Assembly (NCBI RefSeq): GCF_009727055.1
Contig: NC_052353.1
Location: forward strand, 46,374,196 to 46,438,195
Source of the DNA: Benincasa hispida
Lineage: Eukaryota; Streptophyta; Magnoliopsida; Cucurbitales; Cucurbitaceae
Length of the DNA: 64,000 nt
Direction: 5' to 3'
A program made the position numbers and the translations under genes. The notes below the pieces were generated by a model. The model was not told where the DNA came from, did not search any database, and saw nothing but the letters and a program-made list of their open reading frames with translations. This document shows, piece by piece, positions 48,601 through 61,276 of the stretch; position 1 is the stretch's first letter; each line of letters begins with the position of its first letter.

Positions 48601-49091
48601 CAACCTTGGCCTTGGTCATTTTTCTTTTGGATATTGGAGGTTGAGGGAATTTAGGTCAATAAAGGTTGGATGCTTAAGGGCTTTGGCAGGCTCAGGGCAA
48701 TGAGGGGAGTTCTTTAATAGTCGTCGCAAGATTTCATTGGTGATAACTCTGTATACCTCCGTCAAGGGTTCTTCTTCAACACTGAAGCCTACACATAGGC
48801 AAAGGTTGGTGATGGTCCATGGGAACAAAAGTTAGCCTCAGGGATTGCCAAATATTCCCTCGATTCGTGGTGCGATGATACATGCAATGTCCATGGGGTT
48901 ACCTCTAGTGATGTAGTAGGCTACCATCAGGCGATCCCTTGATATTGTCTTGTCATGTGTTGTGAGGATAAACCTTTTCTTGACCAGATAAACCCATAAA
49001 CTCGCCTATGAAAGTAAACCCTTATAAGCCAAAGTGCTAATGCCTGTAGGGGAGATTGTCCGATCGGAGCTAGGATTCCTCTTTTAATCCC
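48601..49091 (-). pseudogene. Element A gag-like ORF, C-terminal part
   Basis: The minus strand reads ISRDRLMVAYYITRGNPMDI, ACIIAPRIEGIFGNP, then after a shift FSVEEEPLTEVYRVITNEIL, RRLLKNSPHCPEPAKALKHP. It resembles the 'putative plant transposon protein' gag-like proteins of plant LARD/Tat-type elements, with the motif RDRLMVAYYI. Role unknown. The ORF is split by the solo LTR at 49092-50084. Confidence 0.5.
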
Positions 49092-50084
49092 TGATAACTT
49101 GTAGAAATACAAGTTATTTATACCATTTTATTTAGATTATGCGGCAAAAAGAAGGAAAAGTTGCGTCGACCGTATAGAAATTGGCTTAGAAACGTGAAAA
49201 TTGTAAAGTGTCGTAAGCACACCCACTAACCCCATTGCGATAGAAAAATGGAATGTCTAAATCTTTGTTTTGTAAAAAACAGATCACCACATGCGACAAT
49301 CGGTCAAGGAAAAAAATAAACAACGCATTCACATTGCATGTGTCGGTCAATCGAGAACGAAAAAGAACAACGCAATTGCAGCGCATGCGACGATCGATCA
49401 TGGATGCAAACGATCAACATGCACCACATGCGACAATCGATAAAAAGATAAAAAAAAATTACACCGCTTGAGACGATCGATCGTAGTTGTAAAGAGTGAC
49501 ACATTTGCAAGGACTTCTGAAATTGTACAACTTTTCTGTTGTACGATTCTGACCAATTAAACGTGGAGTAGATTGGACGTTTCTACCAAGCCATGACAGG
49601 AAAAATAAGCTTTTCAGAGTGGGACCACTGATACAGAAGGTGCCAAGGTCTGTAAATAGCTACATCAAATTCAAAGAAAAGAGGCTGGTCTGAAGAGATA
49701 ACTTAGAGAAAATCCGGGAGAAAGACTAGACAAGACCAAAAAGTAAGTCTCTAGAGCAAGCAATTCATTCCCATTCCCGAAGAAGAAGCTCTGTGCAAAA
49801 GGTCACTTCTACCTGGAAAACAAGCCTGAGAGGAAAGTTCTCCACTCCATTCCTACCACACACGACAAGCAAATCGTCTCCAATCGTGATCCATATCAAG
49901 ACATTGACACGCTTTCTGTATTTGTTCTCATTTTCTATTCACCTATTGTTTTCATCTCTAATCTTTCATTCACTATCTGTAACAAACTTTTATCTTTAGA
50001 TTTCAATGTTATTATCGTATTCAACATCATCTCTGTGTTCTTCAACATACATTCATCATCCATTTCTTTCACCATGTGTAGCTA
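49092..50084 (+). mobile_element. Solo LTR B, TGATAACT type
   Basis: Starts TGATAACTTGTAGAAATACA, and the 5-bp repeat atccc flanks both sides (49087-49091, 50085-50089). The last bases are GCTA rather than CA. 49270-49490 holds degenerate repeats of 'cgcatgcgacaatcgatc'. Inserted in the gag-like ORF of element A. Confidence 0.65.
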
Positions 50085-50378
50085 ATCCCTCAGGGTAAAG
50101 AGGAAGGATTAAGTGAGTAAGTTAATCCTTGTTGAAGAAATCGATTGAGTTTAGCTAACGCATGCTTGACGGCATCATCACTTGTGAAAGCAGAAGTGAA
50201 GATGTTATTCCGCCTCTTGAAAGAAGGTTGGAAAAATGCATTAACTAAGGCGATAAGTATTTCCAGAGATGGAAACAACCTTGCGTTCACCATGTTCATC
50301 CCTGTTTGACCATAGACATATGGGAACAAGGCCGATCACTGAAAACTATAAGCCAAGGGAAAACGGAACCTTAGTTGC
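50085..50378 (-). pseudogene. Element A gag-like ORF, middle part
   Basis: 80 codons on the minus strand (FPYVYGQTGMNMVNARLFPS, LEILIALVNAFFQP, DDAVKHALAKLNRFLQQG). No family recognised for this segment alone. It is placed in the same ORF because removal of the two flanking solo LTRs brings the pieces together in the same strand. Confidence 0.4.
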
Positions 50379-52113
50379 TGATAACTGGTAGAAATGCCAG
50401 TAATTATAAGCCTTTTTTTAATTATGAGGGCTAACAAGTAGAAAATGCGGTGATAATACTTAGAATTTGCGAAAAATTGAGTTTTGCGTCGATTAGCACT
50501 TAAATCCTCACTGACCCCAATATTATGCGTTACTCCGTGCCAAAGTGTCTATTTTTGTAGCTATCGCAGGAATCAAACGCATGCGTTGGAAATAAGCAAT
50601 CGCAGACGAATGGAGGTGCTGAAGCCAGGCGACCACAAAGACAAACGCATGCGCTGAAAACGAGTTATCGCATAGACAAATGCATGTGGTGATCGCATGC
50701 ATCCATCACATGGAAGTTGCGGTGATCGAATGCACCCATCACATGAAAGTTGCGGTGATCAAGCGCATGCAGTGATCACTTGGAGATTGCAGCCACGGAG
50801 TGACAACAATAATAGAATGGCGATCGCAAGATGGGTAGAATCCGTTGATACTTCAATTGAATCAAGCTTGGACGCATACCTTGGGAGTATTAACAAGATA
50901 AGACGATGTGACATTGCCCATAACACGACAAAGGTAGCAGTGAGACATAATGCAATCATGATAGCTATCGGCATTTAAACTCTATAAATAGCCCCTTGGA
51001 CCTTCATTTCAAAGCATCTGAACTTCTGCCTCAAGGCAAAGGTTTGCGATCACAGATGAGAGCATGAGCGAGATTTTCAGTGAGAATTCTTCATCTCTAC
51101 AAACGAGACTGAGTGACGACCGGAGCTTTCACCAGAGATAGAGCTCGAGAGAGACATCTCCACCATTCATCCATGGCACCACCAGCAGCCTTGGCGCAGA
51201 GTCTTTCATTTCTCCTCTGATCTCTGTACTGTATTACATTTTAGCTTAAGATATTAAGACATTTTGTAATCAATGCATATCTTGATTTCTTCACTGCCAT
51301 CTTCTTCATCATCTTTATCTTTATCATCATTTACCTTTATCATTTATTTATCAAAGGCGATCGCATACTTAATCGTGTAGCCTAGAGATAGGACGCATGT
51401 AGCAACCTACCGAGAGGTGTGCGTTGTGCGATTATAGTGAGTCAATCCTTTTTGCTTGGTGAAAGGTTGTAGTGACGCTTGTCTTTAGGTTGTTGCAATG
51501 CTTGTCTATAAGTTAATTAGCCGCATCTAACTGCCTGAGAAGGTAAGAGATGAAATGAACTAAAGCAAAGTATGCATTATTCCTAGAGATAGGCACAATC
51601 TTATGCCCGATGCAACCATGCATTATAGAGATATAGTCATGTGGCTGACCACTGAGAGGTGTGCGATACGTTAGTGTGACGAGCTGGGATTACTCGAGGG
51701 ATTTAAGATAATAAACATTACTATGCATTAACGGTTGTTGTGTATCTACCAATTCTCATCGCAAGTCCCCTATTGCTCAATCTGTTTAGTTAGGAGTAGA
51801 AGTAGTGGGTTAATCCATTAAACTTCTTCTTGTTACTTTTATTCATCACCTTAAACGTATTGCTTCACAAGCATTATTGAGTGACAAGTCCCTGTGTTCG
51901 ACCTCGGATTACCCGAGAAACTTGCATTTTCGTTATACTTGGCGAGAAGGCAAGAAAACTTGTGATAGAAAAGCATGGTCATTGCATACTAGATTAACGC
52001 ATTTTCATTCCGACGCATGACCTCTAATGCATGGGCATAAACGCATAGCTTAATCATGTACAACACATGATTGCGTGCAACAATCCCATCATCTTTTCCT
52101 TTTTAATCCAACA
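50379..52113 (+). mobile_element. Solo LTR C, TGATAACT type
   Basis: Starts TGATAACTGGTAGAAATGCC and ends AATCCAACA, with a perfect 5-bp duplication gttgc (50374-50378, 52114-52118); 1735 bp. Near 50570-50810 are repeated 'cgcatgcg', 'gcggtgatcgcatgc' and 'catcacatgaaagttgcggt' words. 'ccctgtgttcgacctcggat' near 51890 marks the U5 side. Confidence 0.75.
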
Positions 52114-52118
52114 GTTGC

Positions 52119-52660
52119 GTCCTCAACAAGATTGGCGAACTTGCGATGTCCTTTCCCTCAACCCATTCTCTTTCTAACCCATTTCACAAGACTTGCCACC
52201 GCATTCATTAGATATTTTTGCACATCTTTACAGCCACTCCTCAATTTGTATATTTATTTGTTTATTCATTTGTTTATTACTGCACTTTATTTATCGCCGC
52301 ATTCTATTCTTTATCGGATTTTACTTTTACCGCACTTTACTTTTCTTATACCAATTCATTATTCTTTTTGTTTACCGGTTGCATATATCACATCAGTATC
52401 GCACTAATCACTGCAATCCCCATGTTCGACCACAGATCACTCTGAGAAACTTGTGTTGGAATTATACTTGGTTCTTTATACTACGAGCATTATCGCAAAG
52501 CGTATACATATCATTATCATACTACGAACACATATCATTATCATCGTATACATTTAGAACGTAGCATCGCATTATCATTATCGCAAAGCGTATACAACAT
52601 ACATACGATGTTAGCAACCTCACAAGTTGTTGGCGATACACGATAAAGAATTATAAGTTT
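52119..52660 (+). repeat. LTR-like fragment related to LTR C
   Basis: 'ccccatgttcgaccacagat' and 'gagaaacttgtgttggaatt' near 52413-52455 parallel the U5 side of LTR C at 51890-51935. Pyrimidine-rich open frames here are not genes. Origin and borders unclear. 'tcattatc' words recur at 52510-52600. Confidence 0.4.
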
Positions 52661-53760
52661 CCATTACAATCCCCTACAAGAATTAGGACTTTGGCTCCGA
52701 TTTGGGCTGTTTTTTTCCTTAAGCTTAACCCTCTTCTTTTTCTCAATCTTAGTGAGCTCAGCAAGTCGTGCACGAGCCCAGTTCATTGAAGACACAGTTG
52801 TGCTAACCCCAAGGTTGGTCACTTGCTCAACTGCCTTTGGCCTTGCAGCCACTTTGTTTGATTCAACACCGTCTGACCTTTGGATGAAGGGTTCTACTGT
52901 CTCATCCTCGTCTTCTTCATTTTCCCTTGGTTTGGCCTCAGATGTGACCACCCTTTCTCGGAGTAGCTTTACTTCAGTTTATGAGGTTGGCTTAATAGAC
53001 TTCATCGCCAACAATTCTTCCACCCTTGCAATGGTGGACTGTTTCTCTACCGTCCGATGCTCTACTTTGCGCTGATGTATCTTCTCCTTCCTCTTTCTAT
53101 TCTCTTCCTTTTCTTATTCTTTTCTTCATTCTCATTGTCTTCCTTTCCCTTTTTCTTTTTTGTTGCCGGTTTCTCCACTACCAGTTTGATAGGTCCAATA
53201 TCGGGGTCTACTGATGTTTTCCGTTTAGGATCCTTGGCCGCCAGCGCTGACCCTTGCAGCGACACCATCACTACTTCAGTCGATCCTTCTTCTTGCCTTA
53301 CCAGCTGGTTGACCACCCCAGCTTCCACCAAGCCATCTCTTTTAATGGTGCTTAAGATGCTGCCAAACACTTCCATGTCGTGATTTTTTTAAAGCTCACT
53401 TGCAGAGGGAAGTGCTGGTGGGGCCAACACAGGGCTACTGGCAGGGACATCCTCCTTGCATTGTCCCTCTCTGCTAAATGATGAGGTTGAGATGGTTGGG
53501 GATGAGGTGGGTTTATAGAGAGCGGTCTTAGGATGGATGGGTGGTTGAATGGTCCTTTGCTGGGCGAGAGCCTACCGGCTAGCAGCAAAGAAAGTTGCTT
53601 TCTTCATTGAAATAGTATTGGTTGCCAGCAGAGCAGAAGCTTTTGGCTAGGAAGGACAACTTCCGGTGCCCTCATAAACGGGCTTTTGGCTAATTTTATC
53701 TTGGGAAGCCATGGATTCCAACGAATTTTGAAGAGACAAAGGGGAAAAGATGATTGGAGA
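52661..53760 (-). pseudogene. Element A gag-like ORF, charged N-terminal side
   Basis: The minus strand gives highly charged, repeat-poor protein: PATKKKKGKEDNENEEKNKK (near 53150), VTSEAKPRENEEDEDETVEP (near 52950), SMNWARARLAELTKIEKKKR (near 52760). At least one stop (near 52980) and a shift separate the parts. The basic and acidic stretches suit a retroelement gag-like nucleic-acid binder, but no domain is recognised. Confidence 0.4.
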
Positions 53761-53924
53761 AATGATCGGAAGGTAATGGAAGCAAGATGGCTAGAAAGAG
53801 TTTAGGCTTGAAAACGAAATGAAACAATAGAAAGGTGAGAATGAATGGAAGGGTTTCTTATAGAATTAAGAGTGCAAGCGTCGAGGGTTGAAATGCCACT
53901 TTCTTGTAGGACTATGAAGACCAA

Positions 53925-54353
53925 TGCAGAAGCGATGATCGATCCCAATTTTCAATTTCACAAAGAACAAAAATTACAGAGAATAAAATTATGCATTTTC
54001 AATAAAATTTACAGCATGCAAGAGAACAATACATAAGAAAATTAAGGTTCAGTCACACTTACCCTTGAAGCCAATAATTCTTCACGATCTTCTCTCAAGG
54101 AACATTCACGGACGAAAAAAAAAATGTCACCACCATAAGATTTTTCTCTAGATTCTCCTTAGGGCTTGATGATTTTGGAATGAGGGAGAGAATTTTAGAA
54201 GAGAGGAAATCTAGAGAGAGTTCTTGGGAGAACCAGACACCTTTTTTGGAAGAAGAAAATCACAGACCATCTGCCTTTTCTTTTTGGGAGGAAGAAGATG
54301 ATTCTCCTAGTCCATCTCCATGTCCCACATCCGAGAGAAAAACAATTTAATAA

Positions 54354-54431
<78 letters not shown>

Positions 54432-55852
54432 GTATGATAACTAACTTATCATATAATATATATTAAACTATATGTTATATTGAATATAACACATAACCTA
54501 TAATTTTCATATTGTATCAAATACAATATAACCTATAGATTGAATTCTCTCAATAATATAAGAAATTTAATATAAATCAAATTTATATTAAATATATGAA
54601 TCCAATTCATATAATTAATATTTGAATCATATTCAAATATTTTTATCCTTTCAAATTAAACTTTATATCATAGTGTATCAAATACATTATATTAATTACA
54701 TCACAATATAATTAATTTGAATTATTTATATCATATATAATTAATTACCTCAATTAATTTGAACAATTCAAACTGATTCAAAATTAATTCTCAATTAATC
54801 CAAGTTGAGCTACAGAGAGGACCTTATGGACTTGTTGATTGAAGCTCTAATGGTACTTAAATAATTAATTAAACCTCTTTAATTAAATTACTCAGCATCC
54901 ATTAACTGCCGGTCGCTCCACTAAAAATCGACAGATGCACTCTTCGCACTACATATATATTTCTATGTCCATTAGAAATAACCAGTCAACAGTGCGATGA
55001 ATCTTCACAAATTCTTCGTAAGTACAGTTGGGCCAAAATTACCGTTTTGTCCCTATAATTATATCTAACCTTTAAGTATCGCCGATCACTATAATGAACA
55101 ATAAGTCATAGTCCAACTATGACCAAACCCCTCTCTGACCGAGAGAGGGTGTGGTGCCACATTGTTTAAGCCCCGAAATCAGCCCTTAAGGGAGCAATTT
55201 ATTTACTTACCTCGACAATAGGGAAGGAATGAATTCCGTGTTATGCACCTGTGTTCCTACCTCCCCAATCAGATGAATCCCTAAAATGGTAAGCTTATTG
55301 AGTCAGCGATCTGACCATTCTCACTCATACAAATCAAATCATCGCCTCTATAGGTAGGAGTTCGCAACTCACTCAGGATTTAGGTCATGCCACTTATGGT
55401 CGTCCTGGTGAAATGCAAGTTTCTACTATTAACGACATTATATAATTAGACTAATCATTTCGTGGTCCGATCTTATATAAACCCTTTTGTATAGAACACA
55501 CCCACTCACATGTCCCTACATGAATGATCATGATCGGATCATTTGTAGCACTTTACGACAATTGTAACATCTACGAAGTGAGTGGTATTCCTAATTTCAT
55601 CAGGATAAGGTACCTAACCTTATCCATCTACTAAAGACCCTTAAGGTTATCACTTAAACACAATCCATCCGTATGTCTCTACATACATGTTTAACTTACA
55701 GAAGATAATCTTGGATGTTTGTTTATTGGTTTGTGGGTTAATGCTACTAAATGTCAAATAAAATACCTAAGATTTTATTAAATAAATAAATTGTTTGAAC
55801 AATACAATTACAAACTACAGAACCCACGAAATTTAGGGCATCAACCCCAACA
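53925..55852 (-). repeat. LTR 1: 3' LTR of Angela-like Copia element E1
   Basis: On the minus strand it starts at 55852 (TGTTGGGGTTGATGCCCTAA) and ends at 53925 (CGCTTCTGCA), 1.93 kb. The purine tract GACAAGTGAGAGAT precedes it. It contains (TTA)n and (TA)n at 54354-54427. Left flanking 5-mer is accaa. Confidence 0.7.
54354..54427. repeat. (TTA)n-(TA)n compound microsatellite
   Basis: About 15 TTA/ATT units run into about 14 TA units, inside LTR 1. Confidence 0.95.
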
Positions 55853-56633
55853 ATCTCTCACTTGTCCTAAAGCTAGTGAGGTGTACATCATAAAAGTCAT
55901 ACTAATACAAAAGTAAAAAAAAAAAAAGAAACCAGGGCATAAAATGCACCCAGTACAAAATCTCCCACTTGCCCTAGACTAGATGTGGCATGTCCTGTAG
56001 ACCTATACTCTGTAGGTGACCTTCAAACACCTTAGTCGTGAGGGCTTTTGTAAATTGATCAGCAATGTTATGCGCCAAAGTTATCTGCGTGACGATCACG
56101 TCCCCTCGATGCACAATCTTTCGAATGAGATGATACTTCCACTCTATGTGCTTCCCGCGTTTATGACTCCTAGGCTCTCAGAAATTAGCCACAATACCAC
56201 TATTATCCCCATAAAGGGTGATGAGCTTTGACATATCTGGAATCACTTCTAGATCAGTTAGGAATTTCCTGAGCCACACAACTTCCTTGGCAGCTTCAAA
56301 AACTGCTACATACTCAGCCTCCATAGTAGAGTTAGCAATGCACCCCTACTTGGTGCTTCTTCACACTACAGCCCCTCTGTTAAGAGTGAACATTGATCTT
56401 GAAGAGAATTTCCTAGAATCCTTATCGGTTTGAAAAATCATAATCTGTGTATCTTGGAAGGATGAAATCCTTGAACCATACACGAGCATGTAGTCCTTCG
56501 TTCTCCATAGATACTTGAAGATATTCTTAATGGCAGTCCAGTGATCAAATCCTAGATTAGACTGATATCTACTGACTATCCCCACTGCATAGCAGATGTC
56601 AGGTCGGACGGAACTCCTATTCAAGAGAACCAG
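55853..56633 (-). pseudogene. E1 Copia RNase H end
   Basis: RPDICYAVGIVSRYQSNLGF (near 56590), KDSRKFSSRSMFTLNRGAVV, DNSGIVAN and SHKRGKHIEWKYHLI through DQFTKALTTKVFEGHL show the RNase H domain in order, with shifts. It is cut at 56633 by LTR 2. The remaining pol and gag of E1 must lie to the right of the inner elements. Confidence 0.75.
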
Positions 56634-58665
56634 TGAGCGGAAGCAAGATCTTTCCAAGCCCATTGTGCAAGAATAAATGCATTCACAAACATATAAGAAT
56701 AGTTATGCATTATAAAAAAAATTATAACATGCTTTCTTAACTAAATACAATAGGAATTGAGAGACATACCTTTGAAAAAATCTTCTCCTGGAAATCTCTC
56801 ACTCTTGTGAGCAATCGCACAATAATATCTCACTCCTTTGTGCAATCGTCTAGCAACCTTCTCGCTGTCATTACAATCACGAACAATTTGCTCCTCGAAC
56901 AACAACCCTTTAACATTACCACTCAGCAACCTTGGTATTCTCAGGGTAAGAATCCAGGAGGTGTTGGCTTTGTGTGAATTTGGTAGGGGGAAGAAGGAAA
57001 AAAATAGATCAAACTACAGGATCAAGTAAATGGGAGAAAGGTTTTGTCTATCACATAGACTGAGAGTACTTGATCGTTTAGTAATCTATTGCTCTCGTGA
57101 GAATCGTCTAGCCAATCGTCTTGTAATATCTCACTCTCGTGAGCAATCATCGAGCCGATCATTTAGTCTCTTGCTCAATTGTTTAGAGAAAATCATCTAG
57201 CAACTCTCGCTCGATCGTTTAGATGATCGTTTAGTCTCTCGCTCAATCGTTTAAAGTCGATCGTCTAGAAAATCTCGCTCGATCGTTTAGTCTCTCGCTA
57301 GATCATATAGTCTCTCGTGAGCAAACGATTAGTAATGCTATAATGAAGCGATCGCCCACAAAATGAAAACTCTTTTCATTTCATTCTTCAGTTATTAAAA
57401 ACTGAAATTAACCTCCCACTTGCATGGTTAATGGAGAAAATAAATAACCAACTAAACAATTATCTCATAATTGTTTTTATTATAAATAGATATAATAACT
57501 AACTTATCATATTATATTTATAACATATAGTTTTAATATCACATAAACCATAGTTCTGTTCTCCTTATTTAATATAAATCGTATTTATATCAATTCCTCC
57601 AATTATTGTATCTAATACATCAAATCAATTATATCACATATAATTGAACCAATTTAATTATCGTATATAATCAAATTCCCTCTTGTTAATTTGAACACTT
57701 CAAACTAACTCAAAAACTAATTCTCAACTTGAATCTATTGAGGTACCAAGGGGACCTTATATACCTGTAGCTTGAAGTTCCAGCAGTACGTGAATAATTG
57801 ACTAAGCTCTTTAATCACGATATCCACCATTCGTTAATTGTCGGGCACTCCACTAAAGACCGAAAGCTGTATTCTTCGCTATACAGATATATTTCTAGGT
57901 CCATATGACCAATCAACAGTGCGATGACCCTTCACAAATCGCTCGTAAGTATAGCTAGGCCAATTTATCATTTTGCCCCTGTAGTTACATCTAACTCCTT
58001 AAGTACCACTGATTCCTCTAATGAATAATTAGTCATAGTCCTAGTATGACTGAGTCCTCTCTTCCAAAGAGAGGGTGTGGCTACTATGTTGAAGACCCGG
58101 AATCATCCATTAAGAGAGTAATTTATCTACTTACCTCTGCTTCGGGGAAGGAGTGAATTTCGTGTTGTGTAGCTGAGTTCTTAGCTCCCCAATCAGACGA
58201 ATCCAAAAAAAGGTAGGCTTGTTGAGTTGGTAGTTTGGCCATTCTCACTCATACTAATCAAATGATCGCTCTCATAGGCAGGAGTTCTCAACTCACTCAG
58301 GATTAAGGTCATGTCACCTATGATCATTTCAGTGAAATTAAGTCTCAATTATCAACGATGTTATATAAAGAGACTAATCATCTCGTGGTCCGGTCTTATA
58401 CAAACTCTTTGTATATGATACCTCCGCTCGCATGTCTCAACATGAATGATCAGGATCAAACCATTTATAGCACTTTACAACACTTGTAACAAATACAAAG
58501 AGGGTCGTATCCATAGTGTCACGAGGATAAGGTATCCCTCATTTATCCTTATACTACAAACCATTTAGGTTATTACTTAAGGCATGATCTACTTGTATGT
58601 CTCACATACATGCTTAAGTTACAAACTACGAGACCATCGGGAGAATTAGGACACAAATCCTAACA
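56634..58665 (-). repeat. LTR 2: 3' LTR of Angela-like Copia element E2
   Basis: Starts (minus) at 58665, TGTTAGGATTTGTGTCCTAA, ends at 56634, CTTCCGCTCA; 2.03 kb. The purine tract GACAAGTGGGAGAT precedes it. Left flanking 5-mer accag. A GATCGTTTAG-like array is inside. Confidence 0.75.
57060..57330. repeat. GATCGTTTAG-like array in LTR 2
   Basis: Ten or more variants of 'gctcgatcgtttagtctctc' (exact 'gatcgtttag' at about 57072, 57213, 57225, 57285) separated by 10-25 bp. Confidence 0.8.
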
Positions 58666-61276
58666 ATCTCCCACTTGTCCTAATGCCATGGGAGACGGAT
58701 GTACAATATATAACAAACAGTATAATATACAATAAACTAGGGCATACTTTAGGTGTCGCATGTCCCACAAACCCAGACTCTCCAGATGACCCTCGAACAA
58801 TTTAGCCATGAGAGCCTTTATAAACAGGTCAACAACGTTGTGCTCCGACGCGATCTTCATGACTATCACATCACCATGATGCACAGTCTCCCTAATCAAA
58901 TGATACTTCCATTCAGAATGTTTGCCTCTTCATGACTATCACATCACCATGATGCACAGCCCCGCTGTTATCACAAAAGAGAACGATCAACAAAGACATA
59001 TTTGGAACAACTTCCAAATGGGTAAAGAACTTCCGAAGCCAAACAATCTCTTTAGCAGCTTCACAAGTTGCTACATATTCGGCTTCCATAGTGGAGTCTG
59101 CGATGCATCCTTGCTTGATGCTTCGCAGACTATAACCCCTCAATTCAGATTGAACACTGACCCTTATGTCGATTTGTGAGAATCTTTATCAGTCTGAAAA
59201 TCAGAGTTTGTTTATCCTATAACGATAAAATCCTTATCTCCATACACAAGCATATAGTCCCTCGTTCTCCGAAGATACTTGAGAATCATTTTGACCGTCG
59301 TCTAGTGATCTAATCCTGGATTGGACTGATATCGACTGACGATCCTTACTGCATAGCAAATGTCAGTTTTAGTACATAACATTGCATACATAAGGCTGCC
59401 AACAACCGATGTATAGGGAATCCATCTCATTTCCTCAATCTCTTGAGGTGTCTTAGGAATTTATCCTTAGACTAAATAATTCTATGTCTAAAGGGTAATA
59501 AACCCCTCTTGGAATTCTGCGTCGAGTACCTGATCAACTCTTGTCAATGTATGATGCCTGAGACAAGGGCAACCTCTTTTTCTTACGATCCCAAATGATT
59601 TGGATCTCTAAAACATACTGCGTCTCTCCCAAATCTTTCATTTAGAATTGGGCGGCTAGCCACTTCTTAATATTAGTCAGAAAACCTACATCATTCCCAA
59701 TGAGTAAGGTATCATCCACATACAACACCTGGAAAGCTACTGAGATGTTGATGATTTTCTTATAAACAAAAAGCTCATCAACATTCTGATCAAAGCCAAA
59801 TGAATTGATTGCACCATCAAGTCTAATGTTCCAAGATCTAAATGCTTGTTTTAGCCCATAAATGGACCTATTAAGCTTGCAAACCTTTTGCTCTTGATCT
59901 GGAACAATGAATCCCTCTGGTTGAGCCCTGTAGATGGTCTCCTCAAGATTACCATTCAGAAAGACGGTTTTGATGTCCATTTGCCATATCTCATAATCAT
60001 AAAATGTGGCTATGGACAAGAGAATCTTGATAGACTTCAACATGACAACAGGTGAGAAAGTTTCCTCATAGTCCACTCCCTTGACCTGGGTATAATTCTT
60101 TGCCACGAGTCTAGCCTTAAAGATCTGCACCTTTCCATCTACACCTCATTTTCTATAGGTTTTACCCCATTAGGCTTATCCACAAGTTCCCAAATAGACT
60201 TGAAGTACATAGACTTCATTTCCTGATTCATGGCTTTAATCCACTCATCCTTGTCAACATCCTCCATTGCTTGCTTATAAGACAATGGATCCTCAACTCC
60301 ATCATTAGACATGATGTTTTGGGCTTTAGTCAAACCCATGTAGCATTCCGGTGGGTTCGCAACCCTCCCACTACATCGAGGCAGTCTCAAATCTTGAAAT
60401 GGTTGACTAGATGAATCGACATCAACAACTCTTGTTGATCTATCAGTCTGTTCAACAACTCTTGTTGAACTCTCAGAAGTCTCACAAGAAATTTCATGTA
60501 AAACAAGCTTGCTTCGTGGTTTATGACATCTGATGTGGTCTTCTTCCAAGAAGATAGCATTTATCGACACAAACACCTTATTCTCACTTGGATCATAGAA
60601 GTTTCCACCCCTCGTTTCTTTAGGGTAGCCTACAAAGAGGCTAACTTTCGAACGCGATTCCAACTTTTTAGGTTAGCCACAAGAATGTGGCCTAAACATC
60701 CCCAAATCCTGAGTGGCGTAAACTTCATTTACGACCTCTCCATAGCTCAAAAGGTGTTTCAGAAACACTCTTTGAGGGAGCGTTGTTGGAATTGTAACAT
60801 GTAGTCTCCACTGCAAATCCCCAAACGAGTCTAGAAGATGAGCATAACTCATCATAGACCGAACCATATCGAAAAGGATTTTGTTTCTCTTCTCTAATCG
60901 TAGTGTTTTATCTTTTTACCTAACAAGTTTTCAACTTCAGCCTTATACTCCTTGAACTTGTCAAGGGTGTCAGACTTATGTTGCATGAGGTATAGATACC
61001 CATATCTTGAATAATCATCTATGAAAGGGATGGAATATTCATACCCACCTCGAGCTCTAACACTCATCGGACCATAGAGGTCTGAATGTATAAGCTCCAA
61101 GGTTTCCTTGGCTCTATAACCTTTTCCAGTAAAAGGTCGTTTGGTCATCTTGCCTTCAAGGCATGATTCACATACCGACAAAGATTTTTCTTCTAAACCA
61201 TTGAGAAGTCCATATTTCACTACCTTCTCAATCCTATTAAGGTTGATGTTGAAGGAAATCGAATCTGGGCTTTCCA
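58666..61276 (-). pseudogene. E2 Copia pol: integrase, reverse transcriptase, RNase H, broken
   Basis: From the right: integrase zinc domain and core (61276-60894: HINLNRI-type start, CESCLEGKMTKRPFTGKGYR, IHSDLYGPMSV, IDDYSRYGYLYLMQ), a 60867-60673 segment (MVRSMMSYAHLLDSFGD), integrase C-terminal part (60663-60139: VSLFVGYPKETRGGNFYDPS), reverse transcriptase (60130-59642: [49 protein letters not shown]), then RNase H in pieces (59143-58690: QGCIADSTMEAEYVATCEAA, DNSGAV). Frameshifts separate blocks. A 32-bp direct repeat (58855-58886, 58928-58959) replaces part of the RNase H. It is cut at 61276 by LTR 3, inside the integrase zinc domain. Confidence 0.8.

Noticed and set aside
52075..52564. 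Pyrimidine-rich plus-strand open frames up to 123 codons
   Set aside because: They lie in LTR-like sequence and are hydrophobic by composition only; no domain or splice context.
57060..57330. Spaced short repeats suggesting a CRISPR-like array
   Set aside because: Units are about 10 bp, degenerate and unevenly spaced, lie within a plant LTR and have no cas genes. The DNA is eukaryotic.
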